A stretch of 64,000 bases of DNA, from NCBI GenBank assembly GCA_034401795.1, contig CM067370.1:58015295-58079294 (forward strand), given 5' to 3'. Shown in pieces: positions 1 through 8,581 of the stretch. The translations under genes and the position numbers were made by a program. Position 1 is the first letter of the stretch. Each line of letters begins with the position of its first letter. The notes below the pieces were generated by a model that ran no database searches, was not told where the DNA came from, and was given only the letters and a program-made list of their open reading frames with translations. The DNA is from Chaetoderma sp. LZ-2023a (taxonomy: Eukaryota > Mollusca > Caudofoveata > Chaetodermatida > Chaetodermatidae).

Positions 1-373
1 ACATAATAATAACTCAACACTATTAACTTTTAGTTTAACACGTACGCTCTTTTCTGTGTGAAACCCATTTGTTTTAGAACATCAACAGTAGACTTTGGAA
101 TACTTTTAAGAGAACGGACTGATATGTTCCTCGAACGTCGAGGCGGAAGTGAAGACGAACCTGACGTTATGGAAGTCGCCATTTTTTTAGTTACACTTTT
201 CACCCCTCCTTCTTGATAATGTAGATTCCACCTCTTCCAGGCACACTTCGATCATGCGACTAAGTGATGTAGTCTAGCCATATAGTCCAGACACCATGAG
301 CCCAGTAGTAGTACTCTGATAGTCCTAAATACGAATCTTCCTCGAACAGTGAGTCTTTTACTTAAAAGGAAAA
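1..373. other. No recognisable gene
   Basis: AT-rich sequence before the first LINE remnant. I see no conserved coding motif, RNA gene or clear repeat. The short minus-strand reading frame here has no family features. Confidence 0.5.
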
Positions 374-823
374 TTGTTTCCTCAAATTCCACGTACCATC
401 TATTCAGTATTTTGGACAGGGGGCCCCTCAATCGACACAATTTACATGGATTTCATGAAGGCATTTGATACAGTGCCCCATCTTCGCTTATTAGGAAAAT
501 TAGAAGGCTATGCTATCAGCAAGAAGTTAATGCCTACGACTACAAAGTATACATCAATGATCTCCTGCTAAATCTCGGTCAAATGAATTCAGGCCTGAAA
601 ATCGGCACTATCGACGTAGACAGAGTTGCTTGCGCAGATGACCTCGTTCTCGTTACTGACCGCCTAAATTACATGCAGCTCAACTTGTAAGCAGCAGAGA
701 GCTATGCCAACAGGGAACGATTTAATCTCCATCCAACCAAAAATAATAGTATCAGTAGCAAATTCACACATCCTTAATGATACAAGGAACGAAATGAAAT
801 GCTGGATGATTAATTAAGTCCCA

Positions 824-1360
824 GTGACAGTATGTGAAGAATTCACTCATCTTGGCATAACTAGGAATGTCAATAGCTCAGCTCAAGTCTCATCCTTCAT
901 ACATGACAGAATTAGCAAAGGTCGTCGCATGCTATACATGCTGATGGGAGCCGGTCTTCATGGGCTAAACGGTCTACCACCTCCTGTTGCATACAAACTA
1001 TATACAACATATGTCCTACCGTGTTATATGCATGGCCTAGAATCAACCTGGATCAACCAAAAAGAACTAGAAGCACTAGAACTCTTCCACAGAACCACAC
1101 TGAAACATATACAGCATCTTCCCAAAGCATGTGCTACCTCAGCTGTGTACCTTCTCCTTGGAGTGAGACCATTCGAAGCAGAACCTGATGCCCGTCGACT
1201 ATCTTTATTCGCTCTTATAGCATGTCAAAAGGACTCTACAATTGCCAAATTAGCATACAGACAACTCATCGTCAATTGCCCAACTGACAAAAGCTGGTTC
1301 TCCATGATCGCAAAATATTTTTCTACAAATACAATCTCGGTAGCCCTCTGCAATTCATAG
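824..1360 (+). pseudogene. LINE ORF2 fragment: post-RT thumb and connection region
   Basis: This 178-codon open stretch follows the degraded ADD box. It reads EFTHLGITRN and then a block containing RRMLYMLMGAGLHG, patterns typical of the region after the RT core in animal LINEs (L-G motif, then a helix-rich segment). The preceding codons are in another frame, so the first ATG is not a true start. It was once part of one polyprotein with the segments at 374-750 and 1432-1980. Confidence 0.65.
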
Positions 1361-1431
1361 AGAATCCTGTAGATAAGAGCTCATGGAATTCGAGAATATG
1401 TTCGAATGTCAACTATGTATGGACAATTCAG

Positions 1432-1980
1432 TTGCAAGAAGAAGCTCACACAAAGAGCACACTAAAACACCTTAGTATTGATAGCTGTGGGATTGGAAGA
1501 GCTCACAGCATTTGGACCACATCCACCAATAATCACGATGTCCAGCGTGCTGTCATCAAAGCAAAGGTTATCATTGGAAGCTACACTCTTCAAGGTGCGA
1601 GAAGCAAATTTACTGGTGGACGGGAGTCTGACCTATGCCCAATCTGCCACAAAAAAACAGAAGATGTAGCACACTTCCTATTCCGATGTACCAATGCTCA
1701 CTCCAGCGCAGTCTGTTACCGGAAGCTTATAGAAAGCCTAGTATCTATCAATATCAATGATGATACACTACTCAGTCTAACGCTGGACCCAAACAAATGT
1801 TCACTGCTGTCTAATGCTGCCAAGCGGTCACTACTAGAAACCATCGAATCTGCATCTCGCTGGCTCTGCTATAGAGTACATCACTTCAGAGCTAGCGACC
1901 TTAATTACCTACATAAATTTGACAAGCGGAAATCTAAACATGGAACTACCACATCCAAACTATGCAGTCAAGACAAGTAA
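1432..1980 (+). pseudogene. LINE ORF2 C-terminal fragment with Cys/His motif
   Basis: An open frame of 182 codons contains CPICHKKTEDVAHFLFRC (C-x2-C-x8-H-x4-C), the zinc-binding motif found near the C terminus of many non-LTR retrotransposon ORF2 proteins. It continues the LINE remnant after a frame change at about 1360-1430. The stop at 1978-1980 may be the natural end, because no coding similarity follows. Confidence 0.65.
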
Positions 1981-2267
1981 CTCCGGGCGAAATTAACATT
2001 CATGACATTGTATATAGTTTCCTGTTGATTCTTGAAGTTAGTGCATGGATTAATCAGCGTGTTGAACTTTGTACAAAGCCTTCATATAACTACTAACTCG
2101 GTGACGGTGTGGCTAACTCATTTAGCATTACCCTGATGAACAGGGGGACTACAACACAGTAAGAGAAACAGTACCAGTAACATAATTTGTACATCAGTCA
2201 CCATCTTGGCTGATGGTTTTGCTATACCCCCGAGAGACAGTAAGTAAGCTGTATATATTTATACTTG

Positions 2268-2363
2268 TTTGTGGATGACACAAAGTTCTACAGAGAAATA
2301 AGTAGTGCAAGTGACGAGGATCAGCTGTGGAAGGACCTTGATACGTTGCATGGATACTTGCCT
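2268..2363 (+). pseudogene. Short LINE reverse-transcriptase fragment (FVDDTK box)
   Basis: Translation from 2268 reads FVDDTKFYREI, followed by a D-x-L-W-K-D-L-D-T-L pattern. This is the catalytic F-x-D-D box and following helix of CR1/L2-type reverse transcriptases. About 32 codons survive before similarity ends. It precedes an SGNH-like frame, but the two were not adjacent in a normal element, so this is a patchwork of fragments. Confidence 0.6.
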
Positions 2364-2384
2364 AGTATGGTTCCACCCATGTAG

Positions 2385-2837
2385 ATGATCAGAGATTACA
2401 GCGAACTGATACAACTAATACAAAGAATGACACCCAGTACCAAGATGTTTGTCTCATCCATCCTACTGCAACCAAACAGCAAAAGTGACAACAACTTGGT
2501 AGATGTATTTAGTGGGATGTTGTGGTCCCTCACAAATTGGCACATGGCCAACTTCATTAACAACACTGAGATATTCAGCGAGCCAAATGGTGAACCACAT
2601 AACAACCTCTTTTGGGACAGCATCCATCCTAAACATGAAGTCAGAAAATATCAGCTATTACCTCCACTCTGTAATGAACACTGCCACCGAATCGCTGGAT
2701 TTTTAATATGCTCAAGCAGCACAATGGAGAAGATAGGCCAAGCTATACACCAGGTCAAGAATCACAAAATAGTTACTCATCTGCCAAACCGATACACAAT
2801 ACTAGACCATGAAACTTTAGGTATAGCTAACAAATAA
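2385..2837 (+). CDS. SGNH/GDSL esterase-like fragment, probably from a LINE ORF1
   Basis: The frame contains FVSSILLQPN followed by a spacer and WDSIHP. The last carries the D-x-x-H pair that forms the C-terminal catalytic motif (block V) of SGNH hydrolases. Esterase domains of this kind are known in ORF1 of CR1-like LINEs, which fits the RT scrap just upstream. The N-terminal catalytic serine block is absent, so an active enzyme is unlikely. The last 60 residues have no recognised domain. I consider this a transposon relic rather than a host gene. Confidence 0.4.
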   Translation: MIRDYSELIQLIQRMTPSTKMFVSSILLQPNSKSDNNLVDVFSGMLWSLTNWHMANFINNTEIFSEPNGEPHNNLFWDSIHPKHEVRKYQLLPPLCNEHCHRIAGFLICSSSTMEKIGQAIHQVKNHKIVTHLPNRYTILDHETLGIANK

Positions 2838-2866
2838 GTAACAGTACAAATCCTAAAACAGTAACC

Positions 2867-2867
<1 letters not shown>

Positions 2868-2915
<48 letters not shown>

Positions 2916-2985
2916 GTGCACGCACGCACGCACGCACGTACGTACGCACGCACGCACGCACGCACGCGCGTGCACACACACACAC

Positions 2986-3048
<63 letters not shown>
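2868..3048. repeat. (CA)n microsatellite with (CGCA)n core
   Basis: About 180 bp of CA dinucleotides, interrupted in the middle by CGCA/CGTA tetramers, an alternating purine-pyrimidine tract. It marks the left edge of recognisable Gypsy sequence. Cys-Val or Thr-His reading frames here are artefacts. Confidence 0.97.
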
Positions 3049-3050
<2 letters not shown>

Positions 3051-3144
3051 GATTCTCGGTGTCCCTTGGTGGTATGCAACACACCATCCCGTACAACATC
3101 ATCTCCTGCATCAATAGACAGCAGCGGTACAGGAGAAACTAATC

Positions 3145-3480
3145 ACACCACATCATGGATTCATAAACGACGACACTGCCGCCGATATGAACGTTTTACT
3201 CGACGTCGCTGCTTCTTCTGTACATCTACTAAGCATCCCATGATGCACTGTAAGAAGTGGCTCGCGCAGGTAGCTCTCACCCATGATCGTGAGAATCCCA
3301 TCCGCACCGCAGTCTACACTAGCACTGCATATACAGAAACAGCAACCGCACCATCACCATTGCTACCACCAGCTCCGTCATCACCAAAGCACTCACGGCA
3401 ACGGCGACGACGAACTGACCCTTTCCTCACTCAGCCATCAGCAGCATTAAAAGAAGCCATTCAGAAACAAACCGACTTCA
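3145..3480 (+). pseudogene. Gypsy gag C-terminal segment with CCHC zinc knuckle
   Basis: A basic stretch rich in Arg and Lys precedes CFFCTSTKHPMMHC at 3210-3251, an exact C-x2-C-x4-H-x4-C retroviral-type knuckle that lacks the usual glycine. A Ser/Pro-rich tail follows. The same knuckle with one substitution lies at 26504-26545 in copy 2, so it is a conserved part of the family. In copy 2 a second, more typical knuckle lies upstream. Confidence 0.7.
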
Positions 3481-3517
3481 TACAGATTCCGTTCCACCTC
3501 TTTCACAGACGGTATCA

Positions 3518-3916
3518 TTGGAGACACTTCCGCAGGTGCACCGCAAAATTATGTACACGTGTGCCTGTCTGTTTAGCGGTATTTCCACCCGTGCCACAGT
3601 TGACACTGGAGCTTCTATCACAGTATTTAACAAGCACTTATATGAGAGCATCCCACCTCATAAGAAGCATCCCATTAAGCCAACAAATATGTATTTACAG
3701 ACAGCTACGGAAGCTGATGTGCCCGTAGCTGGTGTAATTAATCTTATTATACAAATAGAGGAGATGCAATTCATTCAGCGAGTTGTCATCCCTTCTGTTC
3801 AAAACGATGCCCTTCTTGGCTCTGATTTTCTCAGTGCCATCGAAGCCATCATTCATTGCAAACAACAAGAACTCAACATACACGGCCGACAGATACCTCT
3901 AGGACCAGAATCGTAA
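3518..3916 (+). pseudogene. Gypsy aspartic protease
   Basis: The frame contains ATVDTGASITVF, the D-T-G-A active-site motif of retropepsins, at about 3597-3632. It is followed by the distal hydrophobic-Gly block ALLGSDFLSA about 60 residues later, the expected spacing. The catalytic Asp is intact here, whereas copy 2 has D-I-G. It lies between the gag knuckle and RT as in other Gypsy elements, but in a different frame from both. Confidence 0.8.
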
Positions 3917-3982
3917 TTATATGACATGTGTGCGGTAATACTTGCAAGTGCCGCCACAGTTGAGCCGGGATAGGAGCAGATC

Positions 3983-4333
3983 TTGTGGGCCACCACACCA
4001 CAGTTAGGAAACAACACACACATCGCCATGCTGGAACCCGACCCCGACCACATGATTGCTTCACAATGCCCAAGTCCCTGCATGATTGTGGACACCACTA
4101 ACAAGGAACACATACCATTTCAGGTGTTCAAGGGCACAGCGGACCCTATAACTCTTGAACCTGAAGTCAGTTGTGGCGATTTGGTGGATGTGATCTCTTT
4201 GGAAACACCAACACTTAACACTGCACCTACAGAACCGACTGATAATTTACCTGAACATGTACACGATTTGTACTTACGTGCCACAGTAGGATTACTACAA
4301 TCTCAAAAACATCAAGTAAAAATTACTTTATAA
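3983..4333 (+). pseudogene. Gypsy protease-RT linker segment
   Basis: A 116-codon frame aligns block for block with copy 2 at 27361-27600, sharing MIVDTTNKEHIPFQVF and a D-L-V-D-V-I-S-L-E-T pattern. It bridges protease and RT and has no known catalytic motif. It ends at a frameshift at about 4335, before the RT core. Confidence 0.55.
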
Positions 4334-4466
4334 ATACCACGATAGTTTCTCATCAAGAGACATGGATCTCGGAGAAACTCATCTTGTGCGACACTCCATC
4401 GGTACAGGAAATAATCGCCCGGTACGACAACCGGTATGACGTCTTCCCATCCATAAGGAAGCAGAA

Positions 4467-5329
4467 GTGCATCAACAAGTTAATGAATTGTTGCGGACTG
4501 GTATTATAGAACAATCAGCATCTCCATGGGCCAGCCCCATAGTACTAGCAGGCAAAAAGGACGGATCCTTGAGGTTTTGTATAGACTACTGCCGCCTTAA
4601 TGATCTTAGCGTCAAAGATGCATATCCATTATCTCAAATAGATCAGGCCTTGGATTTTCTGTCCGGAGACAAGTGGTTTTATAAACTTGATTTGGCTAGT
4701 GGCTACTGGCAAGTAGCAGTGGATGCAGCTGACATGGAAAAGACCGCATTCGTATGTAGGGACGGCCCTTTTCAATTCCGCAAGATGCCCTACAGCTTAT
4801 GCAACGCTCCTGGAACTTTTGCGCATCTCATTGAGCAGGTGTTAACTACCCTGCAATGGGAAATCTGTCTGTGTTACATTGACGATGTAATAGTCTTTGG
4901 TTCAACGTTTGAGCAAACATTAACCAACTTGGTCGCCATTTTATCCAGATTCCACACGGCTAACCTAAAGCTCAAGCCAAAGAAATGTAATGTCTTCAGA
5001 TGGAGCGTCGAGTTCCTGGGACACGTTATATCCGGTGATGGAGTGGCTACTCAGCCATCAAAACAAAGGCAGTAGCAGAGTGGCCAATGCCCTCTTCAAT
5101 CACAGAAACTCTGAGTTTTCTCGGCTTATGCCAGTACTATCGTCGATGCATCCATCACTTTAGCGAGATTGCTTCACCCTTGTATAAGATCATCGAGAAA
5201 AATCGACCATTCGAGTGGACGAGTGAGTGTGAAGGTTCCTTCAGGGCATTGAAGGAACTCTTGATGATCACCCCTATTCTTGCTCATCCTAATCCAAACC
5301 TCGATTTCATCTTGGACACTGACGCATCA
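4467..5329 (+). pseudogene. Gypsy reverse transcriptase and beginning of RNase H
   Basis: The RT core shows SPIVLAGKKDGSLRFCIDY, KLDLASGYWQVAV (first catalytic Asp) and CYIDDVIVFG (the YIDD box), then EFLGHVISGDGV. After a stop at 5073-5075 the connection domain continues in another frame with TLSFLGLCQYYRRCIHHF, reaching the RNase H motif LDTDAS at about 5313-5328. Coding similarity ends abruptly there. The sequence is nearly complete for RT but broken by one stop and one frameshift. Confidence 0.85.
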
Positions 5330-5601
5330 AGTAGTAGTGTCGGTAGTAAAATGATACCACCTCCCTCAACTGGATTTCCATCTAGACAAATGAGCCCCCC
5401 ACCTCCATCAACTGGATTTCCATTTAGACAAATTAGCCTCCACCACCCTCTCAATCCCTGGGGCATAGGTTGCGGGGGCCACCACGACTCGCCGAATGGC
5501 TGCCAGGGAGGTAGGATCATCCCGACACTACTACTACCAGGGGCTGAATGCCCATTTAGAGACAAGCCTCCACAGGGATATACACCACTGATCGCCATCA
5601 A
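5284..5601 (-). pseudogene. Truncated Gly/Pro-rich repeat protein of the virus-like module
   Basis: The reading frame contains three imperfect repeats of the type L-(N/D)-G-(N/H)-x-x-x-G-G/S (SLNGHSAPGSS, CLNGNPVDGGGG, CLDGNPVEGGG), encoded by a tandem repeat of about 40 bp at 5348-5440. Its last codons run into antisense Gypsy sequence beyond 5329, so its natural C terminus has been lost at the junction. Function is unknown; repetitive Gly-rich tails occur in structural proteins, but this is inference. Confidence 0.35.
5330..5535. repeat. 14-bp inverted repeat beside the module junction
   Basis: AGTAGTAGTGTCGG at 5330-5343 is the exact reverse complement of CCGACACTACTACT at 5522-5535. The left arm starts within two bases of the point where Gypsy homology stops. 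It could be a remnant of a terminal repeat or a fold-back formed during insertion. A direct tandem repeat of about 40 bp lies between the arms. Confidence 0.5.
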
Positions 5602-5639
5602 CTACAGGGCCGACCTCTCTCTCTCTATTCTGTGTAGGC

Positions 5640-6047
5640 TCAGACAAACATGAAGTCTCTGCCAGAGTCACATCGGCATGATGGGACCACCCATAGGGGC
5701 TTCCATCTACCTTGACAACGCTCACCTGGGAGGAGGCTAAAGTGATTAGCATGTGAACCATGGCAGACTCTGGCATGTTCACATGTTACGCAGAGAATCT
5801 GGTGCTGAGAAGGGGTCTCCAGCAGACAACCATGGCCTACCCTCTCCACCCCATAGAAGTGGCAGACAGACTTGATCTCTTCACCTGGGTGAAAGCGGTC
5901 GTAAATGTTTCTCCGCAAGGGGTCGACCCAAGGATTGTACTGGGGGTCATCCCAGAAGTTGGCCCACTGGGCATCCAATATCATGGCAGTCTCAGCGCCC
6001 TGTGCCACTGCTGTAGATGCCAGCACGAGCAGTATGATGAGAATCAT
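5640..6047 (-). CDS. Hypothetical secreted Cys-rich protein of the virus-like module
   Basis: A 135-codon frame begins with MILIILLVLASTAVAQG, a textbook signal peptide (hydrophobic core, then A-x-A type cleavage site). The mature part is polar, rich in Trp and Asp (QWANFWDDPQYNPW), and has several cysteines in its C-terminal half. A second open frame at 5534-5782 overlaps its end, so a frameshift in the C-terminal part is possible. The start is 3 bp downstream of the preceding frame (6050-6292). I do not recognise the family. A virus- or transposon-encoded secreted or membrane protein is the simplest reading. Confidence 0.5.
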   Translation of the reverse strand: MILIILLVLASTAVAQGAETAMILDAQWANFWDDPQYNPWVDPLRRNIYDRFHPGEEIKSVCHFYGVERVGHGCLLETPSQHQILCVTCEHARVCHGSHANHFSLLPGERCQGRWKPLWVVPSCRCDSGRDFMFV

Positions 6048-6049
6048 GG

Positions 6050-6292
6050 CTATATATGAAGAGTTAAACTGAACAGAGTGAACCCCTCGAGAAATATCTG
6101 TGCCAGATTGAGCCCTGTTCCATCCGGATCGATAGTGATCTTCATCCCCTCAGGGGCAGGGGCTAGCTGCTTCACTCTGCCGCCGGCTAAGAAATGTATC
6201 TCTAGGACTATGAGTCGTTTGTGGGCTAGTGAGTCCGACTCGCTGAAGCAGTTTAACAGTACCCTTGACTTTGGAGACATGTGACACACCAT
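6050..6292 (-). CDS. Hypothetical small protein of the virus-like module
   Basis: A frame of 80 codons lies between the two larger minus-strand genes, 2 bp from the next start codon. An internal ATG four codons in gives a 76-residue product. The sequence is of mixed composition with a basic stretch and PAPEGMKITIDPDG in the middle, not low-complexity. No domain is recognised. Tight spacing with both neighbours is the main support. Confidence 0.4.
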   Translation of the reverse strand: MVCHMSPKSRVLLNCFSESDSLAHKRLIVLEIHFLAGGRVKQLAPAPEGMKITIDPDGTGLNLAQIFLEGFTLFSLTLHI

Positions 6293-6365
6293 CTACTCAT
6301 AGGGTGCCCTCCTGGAGATTAACAGCTTCTTCTTGTCCATCGAATGGATGACGCAGCAGGAGCTT

Positions 6366-7025
6366 TCAACCTGAAACCGCGATCCGGTGACCCACCCTCG
6401 TCAGGGAGACACCTTCACCTATGTAGGTGAGGAAGGATGATCCCCAATTGTAGAGCTTTCGAACTGTCCTATCCTTTTTCACAACAGTGGAGAGGAGAGT
6501 AACCTCAATGTCAATGACTGCGGGAGGCCTATACAGGGGCAACCATGTTTGCCAGTCACCCCCAGGTCCAGCGTGGTACCACACTTCATTCTTCTCAAAT
6601 ATGAACCGCAGGTTTTTTGCCAGGGTCAATAGCAAGCCATCATGGGACATCGGCGGGGCACCGTTCGAATAGGGTTTGACCAGATGAAAGCTGAGGTCGT
6701 TATTTAGGGTGTTGATGTCTGCCACCTCTGTATCCGAGAGCTCAATCAATGGCTCAAGGATGTACTTCCTCTTCGGGAAATCGTACCGAAACATGTTCTT
6801 ATGGCCATCTATGTTGCGACCCAGGTGCTCCTTCATCACATCCTTGAGGTCTGTGAGCAGCTCCACCCCATCACCACCAATGGCGTGGAGGGAGAATTCC
6901 TTTGAGCTTGCTTCATACTGTAGGGCGAATGACTTGCCATCGCTCTCTTCTACCTTGGCAGCATCAACTGCATACACATCTGCCAGGTCAGCAAGACCAG
7001 TCGAGTGAGCAAATATGGGTTCCAT
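6366..7025 (-). CDS. Hypothetical 219-residue protein of the virus-like module
   Basis: This is the longest frame of the minus-strand run and the first after the divergent promoter gap. The ATG at 7025 faces the ATG at 7064. It is a soluble mixed alpha/beta-type sequence with no signal peptide or membrane span, including YDFPKRKYILEPLIELSD and a Trp-rich patch (GPGGDWQTWLPLYRPP). Length and position suggest a virion or nonstructural protein of a small DNA virus or Polinton-like element. I do not recognise a family. It is uninterrupted, in contrast with the frayed Gypsy genes around it. Confidence 0.6.
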   Translation of the reverse strand: MEPIFAHSTGLADLADVYAVDAAKVEESDGKSFALQYEASSKEFSLHAIGGDGVELLTDLKDVMKEHLGRNIDGHKNMFRYDFPKRKYILEPLIELSDTEVADINTLNNDLSFHLVKPYSNGAPPMSHDGLLLTLAKNLRFIFEKNEVWYHAGPGGDWQTWLPLYRPPAVIDIEVTLLSTVVKKDRTVRKLYNWGSSFLTYIGEGVSLTRVGHRIAVSG

Positions 7026-7063
7026 AGCACACTATAGAAGGGGTTTAAACAGGAGATATAACC
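7026..7063. promoter_or_regulatory. 38-bp divergent intergenic region
   Basis: Two opposing start codons (7025 minus, 7064 plus) are separated by only 38 bp, containing CACTATAGAAGG and GATATAACC. A bidirectional promoter of this size is unusual for an animal genome and usual for compact viral genomes. No canonical TATAAA is present, so the control element is inferred from geometry alone. Confidence 0.4.
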
Positions 7064-7447
7064 ATGCCGATTGTCCGACTGCTGCTCTCTGGTGGTGAGA
7101 ACGTGATCTCACTCTCTCTAGAGGGGAGATGGGTGGTACAGTACCATGTAGAATGGGTCCTATTCGAGGTGCCCCAGCAGGGCACAACATACATACACGC
7201 CGATGTGGCACATCAACCTCCGGGCAGTGCACACAGCAGCTCACTAGTAGAAGTTGGCCGGGACATGATAGAGTATCTCCCAGGTGCCAACAGCAACCTA
7301 TGGAAAGCTATCAGTCCTAGCCTGTTCACACCTGTAAATCACCTGTTTGACAGCCCCTCCATTAACATATATGCCAGCACGGATGGGATATCGGACACCC
7401 ATTTAGAGTTTACACTCTTAACACTCATTGACCTGATGACAACATGA
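7064..7447 (+). CDS. Hypothetical beta-rich protein, possible jelly-roll capsid or fibre-like
   Basis: A 127-codon frame begins MPIVRLLLSGGENVISLSL and ends with a beta-strand-rich tail (FTPVNHLFDSPSINIYAS, then LEFTLLTLI). The pattern of a L-x-G-x-W block near the N terminus and a terminal P-V-x-x-L...I-x-I-Y...L-x-F-T-L strand set resembles, from memory, short jelly-roll-like proteins encoded in Polinton-like elements of marine invertebrates. That comparison is unverified. Its stop overlaps the next ATG (ATGA at 7444-7447), implying co-expression. Confidence 0.5.
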   Translation: MPIVRLLLSGGENVISLSLEGRWVVQYHVEWVLFEVPQQGTTYIHADVAHQPPGSAHSSSLVEVGRDMIEYLPGANSNLWKAISPSLFTPVNHLFDSPSINIYASTDGISDTHLEFTLLTLIDLMTT

Positions 7448-7998
7448 TATCATACCAGCATTATCTGACCTTGGCCGAGATGATGAAGAAAGAGGTTCAC
7501 CCCTTCATGGCCCCTGCACAGATAAAGGCCTTAAACGAACAGAGGCTCACACTGCAACAAGAAGGAGAGCGACTACAGTGGGAGAACTGGTATCAACAGA
7601 ACGTGAGCCTTGCAAAGAGGCGAAGGAACAGTGAACATTTCCGATACTGGCTGGCCCTCCTGGAGGAAAGTAAGTGGGAGGCAGGAGTCTTGACAGACGA
7701 CGATGGGCCAGATGTCTTCACAGACAAGGATGAGTCAGATGTCATACAGTGGAAAGAGGAGATGGTGCAGAAGTGTAAGACCAAGAAAGCCATCCTGCGG
7801 CGGACCTACTATCTTGGTGATAAGGTGAAGTTCCAGATGTCATGTCTCAGAAAGCTACTAGCACCCGACATAGTGCTGGATGACCTCTGCCTAAGAGACA
7901 TCTGTCTCGAAACCAGCAAGCTGGCACGGTTCACCAGGCTCTCCAAAATGTACCCTTCTAGGACTCATGAGCAGATTATGCAAGTGATACAGATTTAA
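7444..7998 (+). CDS. Hypothetical 184-residue helical protein
   Basis: The start codon overlaps the stop of the previous gene by 4 bp (ATGA). The product is charged and helix-prone: a long Gln/Glu/Arg-rich segment at residues 30-65 likely forms a coiled coil, followed by an acidic stretch (TDDDGPDVFTDKDESD) and a second helical half with several cysteines. It has no signal peptide or membrane segment. It is uninterrupted. Function is unknown; scaffolding or core proteins of small DNA viruses share this character, which is only a suggestion. Confidence 0.55.
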   Translation: MISYQHYLTLAEMMKKEVHPFMAPAQIKALNEQRLTLQQEGERLQWENWYQQNVSLAKRRRNSEHFRYWLALLEESKWEAGVLTDDDGPDVFTDKDESDVIQWKEEMVQKCKTKKAILRRTYYLGDKVKFQMSCLRKLLAPDIVLDDLCLRDICLETSKLARFTRLSKMYPSRTHEQIMQVIQI

Positions 7999-8012
7999 TC
8001 TCCAGGTATACT

Positions 8013-8437
8013 ATGGCAAAATCCGAGTGGCGGAAGCAACCAGAAATATACCCCTCCCTGACAGCTGATGAGGGCAGTGCCATCCACGGCCAGGGACTCC
8101 AGCAGATAGATGTGGGTCTGATTGGAACCAGTGCTGTGGTGGCAGCTGTGGCCACTCTCGCTACAGGGGTGGGGCCATCGTCGCCATCCAACTGGGTGGT
8201 GTGACACTAGCCGCCACTGTCTTGGCCACGGGCTTGGAGTTGGGGCAGTGGCAGATCACAAGGCGACTGGAGAAGCATGCTAAGTACGTGGCACTGGCAC
8301 AGAGGATGCTACGGACTATCGACAAGTCTGTCAGCAAAGCTCTCGAGGATGGCCAGGTCACCGATGAAGAGTACCACCATATATTGAAGGTCCAAGCCCT
8401 GTACCGCACGGAGAACCCTAAAGTGCGACAGCAATAG
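8013..8437 (+). pseudogene. Small membrane protein of the virus-like module, split by one frameshift
   Basis: The ATG lies 14 bp after the preceding stop. The first frame (8013-8204) reads through an amphipathic N terminus into the hydrophobic VVAAVATLATGVG, then loses register at the run ACAGGGGTGGGG at 8162-8173. In the next frame a second hydrophobic stretch continues (VTLAATVLATGLELG), followed by a charged helical tail rich in Lys/Glu (TRRLEKHAKYVALAQRM and ending at 8437). Two hydrophobic segments plus a cytoplasmic-type tail suggest a small membrane protein. A single-base change, or programmed slippage, in the G run accounts for the break. I recall similar tails in uncharacterised cnidarian proteins, unverified. 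Confidence 0.5.
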
Positions 8438-8464
8438 GTCAAAGGCTCCAGCGGGTGGGTTAAT

Positions 8465-8539
8465 ATGGAGGAGTTAAAAAACGAGATGTTATGGCGAGGT
8501 CGCCTCGCTGGTCTCTGGAGTCGAGATGACTACAAATAG
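8465..8539 (+). CDS. Possible 24-residue ORF
   Basis: A small frame starting MEELKNEMLWRGRL fills the gap between the membrane-protein gene and the last ORF of the module. Support is weak: it is open and in the same direction with the module's spacing, but it has no similarity evidence. Confidence 0.2.
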   Translation: MEELKNEMLWRGRLAGLWSRDDYK

Positions 8540-8581
8540 TGTGCTGCCTGTACAGTAGCTTTAGTTATCGATGACCCTGCA

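Larger units (their letters stand above)
374..1980 (+). mobile_element. Decayed non-LTR retrotransposon (LINE), reverse-transcriptase half
   Basis: Three frames in one direction carry successive pieces of a LINE ORF2. First is the RT motif FMKAFDTVPH near 450-480, then the polymerase box ACADDLVLV near 630-650, where YADD has become CADD. A thumb and connection region follows at 824-1360, and a C-terminal Cys/His motif at about 1632-1695. Frames are broken at least three times (stops near 570, 690 and 1360), so the copy is dead. There is no 5' end, endonuclease or poly(A) tail. The clade is uncertain; the domain order and long post-RT region suit CR1/L2/Jockey-type elements. Confidence 0.75.
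3049..5329 (+). mobile_element. Gypsy copy 1: gag end, protease, RT and RNase H start (remnant)
   Basis: The order of domains is a CCHC knuckle, aspartic protease, RT and the start of RNase H, typical of Ty3/Gypsy pol. The same blocks recur in the same order at 26.4-28.8 kb. The 5' LTR and most of gag are missing (the CA repeat abuts the gag end). Homology to the second copy stops at about 5328, inside RNase H, where the virus-like module begins. Several stops and frameshifts break the frame. Confidence 0.88.

Noticed and set aside
2777-3114. Long Cys-Val and Thr-His reading frames
   Set aside because: They are produced by the CA microsatellite in all frames and carry no conserved residues.
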